Origin: Desulfolithobacter dissulfuricans
Lineage (GTDB): Bacteria; Desulfobacterota; Desulfobulbia; Desulfobulbales; Desulfobulbaceae
Direction of reading: 5' to 3'
NCBI RefSeq assembly: GCF_025998535.1
Contig: NZ_AP024233.1
Span: 2,116,001-2,180,000 of the forward strand
Length of the DNA: 64,000 nucleotides
Each line of letters starts with the position of its first letter. Position 1 is the stretch's first letter. Shown here piece after piece: positions 16,388 to 23,405 of the stretch. The notes beneath the pieces are model-generated. The model saw nothing but the letters and a program-made list of their open reading frames with translations. It had not been told where the DNA came from and searched no databases. The translations under genes were made by a program, and so were the position numbers.

Positions 16388-18165
16388 GATCCGTTCCGGG
16401 CGGCAAACTGTTCAATCAGGTAGATAAAGGCGTCTTCCATGGTTGGCTCGGGAATTTCCGCCGTGGCGGTATCCTCCTTGAGCGATTCGGGTGTGCCGGT
16501 GGCCAGTACCTCTCCCTGGGCCATGATCACCAGCCGATCGCAGTATTCGGCCTCTTCCATGAAATGGGTGGTCACAAGCACGGTGACCCCGGCTTCGGCC
16601 AGACCATTGATGTGGTGCCAGAATTCACGCCGGGCCAGGGGATCGACCCCGGAGGTGGGTTCATCGAGAAAAAGGATCTCCGGCTCGTGCATAAGCGCCG
16701 CTGCCAGGGCAAGGCGCTGTTTGTAACCTAGCGGCAGATCGCCGCTTGCGGCATCGCGCACCGGCTCAAGCTCGAAACTCTCCAGGGCCCACTGGATCCG
16801 TTCTTTCCGGGTACGGCCACGCAAGCCGTAGGCGGCTGCAAAGAAGCGTAGATTCTGAAACACGGTCAGCTCACCATAGAGGGAAAACTTCTGGGCCATG
16901 TAGCCGATCTTTGCCCGGGCCCGGGCCCGGGCCACCCGCAGATTCTGGCCCGCCACCTCCAGGATGCCTCCCGAGGCAGGCAGCAGACCGCAAAGCATGC
17001 GGAAAGTGGTCGATTTACCGGCCCCGTTGGCCCCGAGCAGACCGAAGATCTCACCGCGTTTGACGGTAAACGACAGGTTTTTCACCGCGTAAAAGCTGCC
17101 GAAACGGCGCTGCAGATCCCGGACCACGATCACATCCTCTTCCGGGTCGGTGTCCCTGGGGGTGGCCCGGATATCCCTGACCTTGCCATAGCGGCCCTCT
17201 TCCTCGAGCCGGGTCCGCAACAGACCGATAAAGGCATCCTCGAACCGGGGTTCCACGGCCTGGACGTCCAGGAAGCCGGGACCGCTAAAGAGAGTGGCCA
17301 CCCGCTCCCGGTCCATGGGGTCCCGGGTGACCAGCCGGACCCGGTCGCCCAGGATAATGGCATCCATGACCTCCGGCCGCCGACTGAGCCGTTCCTGGAG
17401 GGTACGGCGGTTTTCCCGGTTGCTGCGGAGCATGAAACAGTGCCCCTGCGTCCGCTCACTGAAGCTATGGGGCGGTCCCTGGCCCAGGAAGTGGCCCTCG
17501 TGAAGCAGGATCACGTCCTGGCACCGTTCCGCCTCGTCGAGATAGGCCGTGGAGAGCAGAACCGACATGCCCTCCTCTTCCACCTGGCGATAGACAATGG
17601 ACCAGAGTTCGCGGCGGGATACGGGATCGACCCCAACGGTGGGTTCATCGAGGAGCAGCAGTCGGGGAGGTTTGATAAGGGTGCAGGCCAGACCAAGTTT
17701 CTGTTTCATGCCGCCGGAAAGCCGGCCGGCCAGCCGGGAGGTGAACGGTGCCAGGCCGGTGAGCTGCATGAGCTGGGCGTAGCGGACCGTGCGTTCGGCC
17801 GATGGTACCCCCTGGAGATCACCATACAGGTCCAGATTTTCCTGAACCGTGAGGTCTTCGTAGAGCCCGAACCGCTGGGGCATATAGCCAAGGCGGGTCT
17901 GGATGACGAGAGCATCGGTCACCGCGTCCATGCCCAGCACCGTGGCACGTCCCTGGTCGGGCCGGAGCAGGCCGGACACCAGCCGCATAAGGGTGGTCTT
18001 GCCCGCCCCGTCCGGACCGATGAGCCCGGTGACAATACCCTGGCGGACAGCAAAGGAAACCTGGTCCAGGGCCCGCACCTCCCGGTTGCCGATGAAGAAG
18101 CGCTTGCTCAGCTCCTCCACCTGCAGAACATCGCCACCAGCCGTGCCCAGTGTGCGGGATTCCAT
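16384..18165 (-). CDS. Tandem ABC transporter ATPase (RbbA/YhiH-like)
   Basis: 593 residues with two nucleotide-binding domains. Domain 1: Walker A GPDGAGKTT (about residue 44), signature LSGGMKQKLGLACTL, Walker B LLLLDEPTVGVDP. Domain 2: Walker A GANGAGKSTT (about 372), an unorthodox signature LPLGYKQRLALAAAL in place of LSGGQ, Walker B ILFLDEPTSGVDP and the switch His in LVTTHFMEEAE. In domain 1 the switch position reads LLSTAYLDEAE, lacking the His, so the two sites are probably functionally unequal. It energises the ABC-2 permeases next to it. It lies 26 bases after the HlyD gene and overlaps the next gene by 4 bases. Confidence 0.9.
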   Translation of the reverse strand: MESRTLGTAGGDVLQVEELSKRFFIGNREVRALDQVSFAVRQGIVTGLIGPDGAGKTTLMRLVSGLLRPDQGRATVLGMDAVTDALVIQTRLGYMPQRFGLYEDLTVQENLDLYGDLQGVPSAERTVRYAQLMQLTGLAPFTSRLAGRLSGGMKQKLGLACTLIKPPRLLLLDEPTVGVDPVSRRELWSIVYRQVEEEGMSVLLSTAYLDEAERCQDVILLHEGHFLGQGPPHSFSERTQGHCFMLRSNRENRRTLQERLSRRPEVMDAIILGDRVRLVTRDPMDRERVATLFSGPGFLDVQAVEPRFEDAFIGLLRTRLEEEGRYGKVRDIRATPRDTDPEEDVIVVRDLQRRFGSFYAVKNLSFTVKRGEIFGLLGANGAGKSTTFRMLCGLLPASGGILEVAGQNLRVARARARAKIGYMAQKFSLYGELTVFQNLRFFAAAYGLRGRTRKERIQWALESFELEPVRDAASGDLPLGYKQRLALAAALMHEPEILFLDEPTSGVDPLARREFWHHINGLAEAGVTVLVTTHFMEEAEYCDRLVIMAQGEVLATGTPESLKEDTATAEIPEPTMEDAFIYLIEQFAARNGS

Positions 18166-18191
18166 GTCAGCGGTCCACCAGATCCATCAAC

Positions 18192-19274
18192 TCATTGACC
18201 TTTGGAACCAGTGGATCTGGCCGGGGACTCCTGGCAGACGGTGGCCCGATCCAGCTGCCCTGGGGGACGGGCCTGGGTCAGATCCACGCTTACTGTGGCC
18301 GGCATGCCCAGACGCAGTTCATTCCGAGGATCGCAGACAAAGACCCGAACCTGGTAGACCAGCCGGGTCCGGAGTTCCGGGGTTTCCACATTCTTGGGAG
18401 TAAATTCGGCAACCGGCGAGATGTAGCCGATCCAGCCGCGATAGGATTTGCCGGGATAGGAATCGGTGGAGACCGCGGCTATCATCCCGGGGCTGATACG
18501 ACCAAGCTCGGTTTCAGGACAGTAGGCCCGTACCCAGAGAGGATCGGTCAGGGCCAGGGTGAGCACCGGAGTGGCGGGAGAGGCCATGTCTCCTGGTTCG
18601 AGGATACGGTCGCGGATCAGACCGGAGGTGGGGGCATGGAGGCGGGTATCGGCCAGTTCCCGGCGGGCGAGTTCCACGGCCGCCTCCCTGGCCCGCAGCT
18701 TGGCCCTGGCGGCGGCGATATCTTCCTGCCGGGGACCGAGGATGACCAGTTCCAGTTCTTTTTTTGCCGCTTCCAGGGACTGGACGGCGGTTTCCAGGGC
18801 CGTCCGGGCGTCATCGGCTTTCTGTTTGGCGATATCACTGACCGCCACCAGCCGGGACAGCCTCTCATAGGTGAGGCGGGCATTTTTTACCCGCGCCTCT
18901 TCCGCCGCCACCCTGGCCCTGGCCCGGGCGATTTCCTGGGGCCTTGAACCGGCCTCCAGTCGGGCGACCTCATGCTTCTGGGCCTCCAGTTCGCCTTCGA
19001 GCTGCTGCAGCCGGGCCCGGTAGCGGGCATCATCGATCTCGGCCAGCAGGTCGCCCTTCTTAACCTGGTCCCCTTCTTGGACATGTACGGCGGTGATACG
19101 CCCCACATCCTGAAAGGCCAGCTGGACCTGGCGGATATCAACATTGCCGTAGAGCGTAAGCACATCCTGGGGAGCGGCCTCGCGGGTGGCGTACAGATAG
19201 CGTCCGCCCGCGACACCGGCTGCCAGGACCAGCATTCCCACCAGAACCGTACGAAATTTCCCCACCCTGTTCAC
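18192..19274 (-). CDS. HlyD-family periplasmic adaptor subunit of the ABC exporter
   Basis: 360 residues from a GTG start. An N-terminal membrane anchor (VLVGMLVLAAGVAGGRYLYA) is followed by a split lipoyl/barrel-sandwich domain (VGRITAVHVQEGDQVKKGDL and TRLHAPTSGLIRDRILEPGD) enclosing a long coiled coil (about 85-200, rich in EAQKHEVARLEAG-like heptads). A beta-barrel domain follows (LTDPLWVRAYCPETELGRIS). It is of the YhiI/YbhG kind, linking the inner-membrane ABC pump to an outer-membrane channel. No TolC homologue lies in the window. The IS1595 element ends 32 bases upstream of the start, so the native promoter was probably displaced. Confidence 0.9.
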   Translation of the reverse strand: MNRVGKFRTVLVGMLVLAAGVAGGRYLYATREAAPQDVLTLYGNVDIRQVQLAFQDVGRITAVHVQEGDQVKKGDLLAEIDDARYRARLQQLEGELEAQKHEVARLEAGSRPQEIARARARVAAEEARVKNARLTYERLSRLVAVSDIAKQKADDARTALETAVQSLEAAKKELELVILGPRQEDIAAARAKLRAREAAVELARRELADTRLHAPTSGLIRDRILEPGDMASPATPVLTLALTDPLWVRAYCPETELGRISPGMIAAVSTDSYPGKSYRGWIGYISPVAEFTPKNVETPELRTRLVYQVRVFVCDPRNELRLGMPATVSVDLTQARPPGQLDRATVCQESPARSTGSKGQ

Positions 19275-19306
19275 CTCAGTTGCCAGAATTACCGAACAAA
19301 AATTTA

Positions 19307-20290
19307 TATGGCTCTTAACATTTTTCAGCTAATGCTTATATTTATAACAAGATCAAGCAGATACCGGCTTGAAGGAGGTCTTGTTATGAAGATGCCAGCA
19401 GTCTCCTTGTTGGAGTGGCAGAAAAAATTTGGCAGTGAAGAAGCGTGTGCGGCCGAGTTGGCAAAAGTGCGATGGCCGGATGGCTTTTTCTGCCCAAGAT
19501 GCGGCAGCCGAAAAGCAAGCTATATTTCCACCAGACATCTCTACCAATGCTCCAAGTGTCGCCACCAAGTGTCCATCACCGCTGGTACAATTTTTCATGC
19601 CACAAAAATTTCACTCGTCAAATGGTTCTGGGCAATTTATCTCACCGCCTCCGATAAGGGTGGCATTTCTGCTCTGCGTCTTGCCAAGCACCTGGGTGTT
19701 TCCTGGCTGACCGCATACCGAATGTTGCGAAAAATCCGGATGGCCATGGCTCATCGCGATTCCATATACCGCCTTAAAGGGTTTATTGAACTCGATGATA
19801 CTTATGTAGGTGGCAAACGATCCGGCAAGCGAGGGCGAGGTGCAGAAGGTAAAAAGCCTGTACTGGTGGCGGTTGAAATGCACCCGGATAAAGGTGCCGG
19901 CTTTACGGCTATGAAGGCTGTGGAGACAATTTCCCATGATACGGTGCAGTCTTTCCTTACCAGAAAGCTGCTTACCGGGCAAAAGGTTAAAACCGATGCT
20001 TTGCCGGCTCTGACTGTGGTTGGAACGAGCCAGCAGCATGAGAAAAAGATTACACCACCAGAGGAAGCCGCCAAATGGTTGCCTATGGTCCATGTGATCA
20101 TCGGTAATATGAAAGCCTTTCTTACGGGCACCTTTCATGGGGTAAGCCTCAAGTATCTGCAAGAATATCTGGACGAATTCTGTTACCGATTCAATCGAAG
20201 ATTCTGGGAGCCGGAATTGCCCATGCGTTTGCTCAACGCTTGCTTGGCCCATGTTCCGGTGACTAAAGCTGAATTTGGTTAAGAGCCATA
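19307..20290 (+). mobile_element. IS1595-family insertion sequence, complete
   Basis: 984 bp. Terminal inverted repeats start TATGGCTCTTAAC on the left (19307) and, read inward, on the right (to 20290); the similarity continues imperfectly to about 28 bases including TTCAGCT. The bases AAAATTTA flank both ends directly (19299-19306 and 20291-20298), an 8-bp target duplication as expected for IS1595-family elements. It holds one transposase gene without visible frame damage, so the copy looks recent. It has inserted in the AT-rich left flank of the 20301 palindromic element and just upstream of the HlyD gene. Confidence 0.9.
19386..20282 (+). CDS. IS1595-family transposase
   Basis: 298 residues from ATG 19386, preceded by GGAGGT. 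The N-terminal zinc ribbon (CPRCG ... CSKCR, about residues 37-62) is typical of the family, followed by a helix-turn-helix region (LAKHLGVSWLTAYRMLRKIR). The catalytic DDE-like core opens with FIELDDTYVGGKRSGKRGRG (first Asp) and includes VIIGNMKAFLTGTFHGV and YLDEFCYRFNRRFW near the end. In many relatives the second acidic residue sits in an xxxxD-N/H-K context; here the strand reads KTDALPALTVV. Frame intact. The stop lies within the right terminal inverted repeat, as is common for this family. Confidence 0.92.
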   Translation: MKMPAVSLLEWQKKFGSEEACAAELAKVRWPDGFFCPRCGSRKASYISTRHLYQCSKCRHQVSITAGTIFHATKISLVKWFWAIYLTASDKGGISALRLAKHLGVSWLTAYRMLRKIRMAMAHRDSIYRLKGFIELDDTYVGGKRSGKRGRGAEGKKPVLVAVEMHPDKGAGFTAMKAVETISHDTVQSFLTRKLLTGQKVKTDALPALTVVGTSQQHEKKITPPEEAAKWLPMVHVIIGNMKAFLTGTFHGVSLKYLQEYLDEFCYRFNRRFWEPELPMRLLNACLAHVPVTKAEFG

Positions 20291-20300
20291 AAAATTTATG

Positions 20301-20472
20301 TGATTACCATCAATCTTCAGCATTGAAACCAGTGCCGGGCCTCGCTTGTTTCACGGGACGCCATAAACCCGTTCCTGGGGGCTTGACTGTGGCCATCCAG
20401 GCCACAGACACCCGTGCAACAAGCAAGCCCCGACACCTTCATTCATCGGTGGCTGAATTTCAGTGGTAATCA
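20301..20472 (+). repeat. Palindromic MITE-like element, TGATTACC family, copy 1
   Basis: 172 bp with ends TGATTACCA and TGGTAATCA. Inside are arms around CTTGTTTCACGGG / CCCGTGCAACAAG and a central hairpin CTGTGGCC/GGCCACAG. The AT-rich AAAAATTTAT is found just outside both ends (20290-20299 and 20474-20483), consistent with a roughly 10-bp target duplication. It has no coding capacity. Its arm mismatches are the same as those of copy 4 in inverted orientation. Confidence 0.85.
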
Positions 20473-20488
20473 GAAAAATTTATTATAA

Positions 20489-20733
20489 CCTGAATCCGTG
20501 AAGCTGGAATTTCGCCGCATACGCCGGTTAAGCGAAGACTCCGGGTAGAGGCCCATTGATGAGAGTGACGCTCTATCAATCGTTGATAACGCCGCGGATG
20601 CGGTGAAAGTCGAGCTCCCGAAGGGTGGCTCCATTACAAAGGGTGAATTGGAAAACCCATTATCAACTTTTCGTTTTGATTGAAATTCAAGGCAGCTATC
20701 CAAAAACAATAGTTTTTCCGTCACGGATTCAGG
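20489..20733 (+). repeat. CCTGAATCCGTGA element, copy 1
   Basis: 245 bp bounded by CCTGAATCCGTGA (20489) and its reverse complement (to 20733). The left end continues as AGCTGGAATTTCG and is repeated at 38780-38907 in inverted orientation, as is the right end (TTTTTCCGTCACGG). It contains GGTTAAGCGAAGACTCCGGG at 20526. The middle of this copy is not found in the shorter second copy. No coding potential. The remaining 219 bases to the aldolase gene show no recognisable feature. Confidence 0.65.
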
Positions 20734-20952
20734 TATCATCCAGAGATAACAGAATCTATACCCCATGCGGACATTGTCAAGCTGGAAACAGCCCATATGG
20801 AGCTGATCCCCACTGCTGGAATCCAGCCAGAGATCAATCAGGGATAACTTCGCAAGGTGTCAGGAAATATTGTCGGCAGAGCCCGTTGTCTGTGACCTGG
20901 CCCTGAAAACAGGTTTTCCCCTGTTGCACGATATGGAAAGCGGGACTCCCTG

Positions 20953-21600
20953 TCAGGAAGAGGTCTGGCGATAACCGCTGAAACGCTCCAGGACCTCACT
21001 CATCTGTTCCCGGCTGAGCAGGGGGGGCTCCCCTATCTGCAGGGCTTGGCCATACATCCGGGCGAGGGTTTCCACCTCGATGGCCAGGGCCAGAACAGCT
21101 TCCAGGTCAGCGGCGTAACAGACCATGCCGTGATGGGCCAGCAGGCAGGCCGAACGGCCGCCGGCCAGGGCGTTCAGGACATGGTCCGAGAGTTCCTGGG
21201 TACCGAAGGTGGCATAGGGTGCCAGTTCGATGGAGTCGCCACCGGCGACGGCAACCATGTAGTGGAACGGGGGAATGGACCGCTCGAGACAGGCCAGGGT
21301 CGTGCACCAGGGAGGATGGGCATGGAGGATGGCCCCGGCTTCCGCCCGGGCCAGGTAGATATCACGGTGCAACCGCCACTCGGACGACGGTCGGCCCTTT
21401 CGGCCCTCCACCGCGCCCGCGAGGCTCATCTCCACCATATCAGCAGGGCGGCACCGGTCATAGGGCAGGGCCGAGGGGGTGACAAGAAAGCCGTTTTCCG
21501 TGCGGACAGAGAGATTCCCGGCCGTCCCCTGATTGAGGCCAACGCTGTTCATGGCCAGGGCGGTATCGATGAGCTGTCGGCGCAAAATCAGTGGAGCCAT
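20953..21600 (-). CDS. Class II aldolase/adducin-family protein, probably 5-methylthioribulose-1-phosphate aldolase
   Basis: 215 residues from ATG 21600, chosen because the fold begins at LRRQLIDTALAMNSVGLNQG; an in-frame ATG at 21666 would overlap mtnA. Conserved points: GTAGNLSVR (phosphate site), catalytic Glu in SSEWRLHRDIYL, zinc His pair in AILHAHPPW and a third His in CLLAHHGMVCYA. This is the L-fuculose-phosphate aldolase family. It starts 31 bases after mtnA on the same strand. In the DHAP shunt described in Rhodospirillum and some E. coli, such an aldolase (Ald2) cleaves methylthioribulose-1-phosphate to DHAP and methylthioacetaldehyde. MtnB dehydratase is the alternative; absence of later Met-salvage genes nearby makes the shunt more likely, but they may lie elsewhere. 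Confidence 0.75.
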   Translation of the reverse strand: MAPLILRRQLIDTALAMNSVGLNQGTAGNLSVRTENGFLVTPSALPYDRCRPADMVEMSLAGAVEGRKGRPSSEWRLHRDIYLARAEAGAILHAHPPWCTTLACLERSIPPFHYMVAVAGGDSIELAPYATFGTQELSDHVLNALAGGRSACLLAHHGMVCYAADLEAVLALAIEVETLARMYGQALQIGEPPLLSREQMSEVLERFSGYRQTSS

Positions 21601-21631
21601 AACGGGTCGATCCCAATCTTTGCCGGAAACA

Positions 21632-22729
21632 TCAGGCCCCTGCTTCTTCAGGATAGAGTCCGGCAAGCCCCTCCCGGCTGGCGGGACAGATACCCCGCTC
21701 GGTGATCAGCCCGGTGACCAGGCCAGCCGGGGTGACGTCAAAGGCCGGATTGGCGGCCGGGGTCTGTTCCGGGGCAATGGATACCCTGGTCAGGTCGCCG
21801 CCTTCCTCGCGACCCCAGACCCGCAGGATCTCATCCTGGTCCCGCTCCTCGATGGGAATCTCCCGGCCATCGGTCAGGGTCCAGTCGATGGTGGATCCGG
21901 GCAGGGCGACATAGAAGGGAATATTGTTGTCGCGGGCGGCCAGGGCTTTCAGATAGGTACCGATCTTGTTGCACACATCCCCGCTGGCCGTGGTCCTGTC
22001 CGTCCCGACAATACAGATATCCACCATGCCGTGCTGCATGAGATGGCCGCCGGCATTATCGACGATGAGGTGGTGGTCAATACCATGGGCCGCCAGTTCC
22101 CAGGCCGTCAGGTGGGCCCCCTGGTTGCGGGGCCGGGTTTCATCCACCCAGACATGGACAGCTATTCCCTCCTGCACCGCCCGGTAGACCGGCGCCAGGG
22201 CCGTACCCCAGTCCACGGTGGCCAGCCAGCCGGCATTGCAGTGGGTAAGAATATTAACCGGCGTCTTTTTCTCTTTCTCTTCCCAGATACGGCGAATCAG
22301 CTCCACCCCGTGCCGACCGATGGCCTCGTTGGTGGCCACATCCTCCCCGCAGATCCGACCGGCCTCCCGGTAGGCGGCCTCCACCCGGGTCTCCGCAGGC
22401 AGCGGCGCAAGAACCAGGCGCATCCGCTCCACGGCCCAGCGCAGGTTGACCGCGGTTGGCCGGCAGCGGACAAGCTGCTCGCCGATCTGGAGCAGGGCCT
22501 GATCCGAACTGTCCCGGCGCAGGCCAAGACAGAAACCATAGGCCGCCGTGGCGCCGATGAGCGGCGCGCCGCGGACAAGCATGTCGCTGATGGCCCGGCA
22601 GGCATCGGCCAGGGTTTCCAGCCGCACCACCTCGAACCGGTGCGGCAACCGGGTCTGATCGATAATTTCCACCCCCCAGCCGTCATCGGCCAGCCAGATG
22701 GAATGATAGTGACGATCTCCTACCTTCAT
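21632..22729 (-). CDS. mtnA: S-methyl-5-thioribose-1-phosphate isomerase
   Basis: 365 residues from ATG 22729, which follows AGGTGAGG. An upstream in-frame ATG (22774) would place the N terminus inside the flank of a repeat element and is not used. Family motifs: [20 protein letters not shown], the active Cys region [20 protein letters not shown] (Cys expected for catalysis), [30 protein letters not shown] and the acidic [19 protein letters not shown], holding the catalytic Asp. It converts methylthioribose-1-phosphate, made from methylthioadenosine, to the ribulose form; many homologues also act on 5-deoxyribose-1-phosphate. Its product would feed the adjacent aldolase. No phosphorylase gene is seen in the window. 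Confidence 0.93.
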   Translation of the reverse strand: MKVGDRHYHSIWLADDGWGVEIIDQTRLPHRFEVVRLETLADACRAISDMLVRGAPLIGATAAYGFCLGLRRDSSDQALLQIGEQLVRCRPTAVNLRWAVERMRLVLAPLPAETRVEAAYREAGRICGEDVATNEAIGRHGVELIRRIWEEKEKKTPVNILTHCNAGWLATVDWGTALAPVYRAVQEGIAVHVWVDETRPRNQGAHLTAWELAAHGIDHHLIVDNAGGHLMQHGMVDICIVGTDRTTASGDVCNKIGTYLKALAARDNNIPFYVALPGSTIDWTLTDGREIPIEERDQDEILRVWGREEGGDLTRVSIAPEQTPAANPAFDVTPAGLVTGLITERGICPASREGLAGLYPEEAGA

Positions 22730-22761
22730 TACCTCACCTGCCCCCTGATATAAAGTTTTTC

Positions 22762-22931
22762 TGATTACCATCAATCTTCAGCATTGAAGTCGGTGTCGAC
22801 CTCCCTTGTTTCACGGGACGCCATAAACCCGTCCCTGGGGGCTTGACTGTGGCCATCCAGGCCACAGACACCCGTGAAACAAGGGAGGCCGACACCTTCA
22901 TCCATCGGTGGCTGAATTTCAGTGGTAATCA
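22762..22931 (+). repeat. Palindromic MITE-like element, TGATTACC family, copy 2
   Basis: 170 bp, same orientation as copy 1. Its main arms are perfectly paired (CCTCCCTTGTTTCACGGG with CCCGTGAAACAAGGGAGG). AAAGTTTTT lies just outside both ends. It sits 32 bases upstream of the mtnA start. Confidence 0.85.
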
Positions 22932-23405
22932 CAAAAGTTTTTGAAACGGGAAAAGCTCCCGCGCAGTGTATTGGAAATAATAAAACTTTCCCTTCTTACC
23001 TGTTCTCCGGTAGACGGGTCAAGGAAAAAGAAAAGCTGGTTTTCCGGCCATATCACGCCGGTGAATCGGACCTGTGTCCGGTCCAGAGGGGGAGTTTCCG
23101 CTTTTACGGACGTCCCTTTTCCCGACTTGCCACAAGTTTCCGGATACCTGTGAACGGTTGACAGACACCTGCCTGCTCCCGGATCAAATTTTTCCAGCGA
23201 AACGGAAAAAATTTATTTTTTCTTCTGTTTCCTGGATTTTAAAAAACACCTGTGCTACATAGAAGAAGAGTCGATTACCGCGTTCCCGGTTCCCGTTTTC
23301 ACGCTGGAACGAAAAGCCACACAGTGGCACAATATTTCCACCACGGGGAATTCCGCCCCGGGGAGTAATAGTTAAATCACGTTACCTCTACCAGGTCGCC
23401 AGTAA
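22932..23405 (+). other. 474-base intergenic region, no gene seen
   Basis: Between the mtnA-side repeat and the HDOD kinase. It has AT-rich stretches near 23190-23260 and scattered inverted repeats (GGAAAAAGAAAAGC region). Small open frames here lack ribosome sites and protein-like composition. The promoter of the kinase gene must lie here or close by, but no clear sigma-70 pair was found. Confidence 0.5.

Noticed and set aside
18972-19385. Transposase frame extended upstream over the HlyD start
   Set aside because: The frame is open by chance across the IS end; the real start at 19386 lies inside the element behind GGAGGT.
20301-20472. The palindromic element as an internally deleted IS1595 derivative
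   Set aside because: Its ends (TGATTACCA) differ from the IS ends (TATGGCTCTTAAC) and its duplications are longer; only a short AATTCAGC match is shared.
20470-20796. Minus-strand open frame in the repeat region before the aldolase
   Set aside because: It lies inside the CCTGAATCC element and has no protein-like features.
23325-23340. Sigma-54 promoter TGGCAC...TTCCA before the HDOD kinase
   Set aside because: The -12 element needs GC at the fixed spacing; here CC is found.
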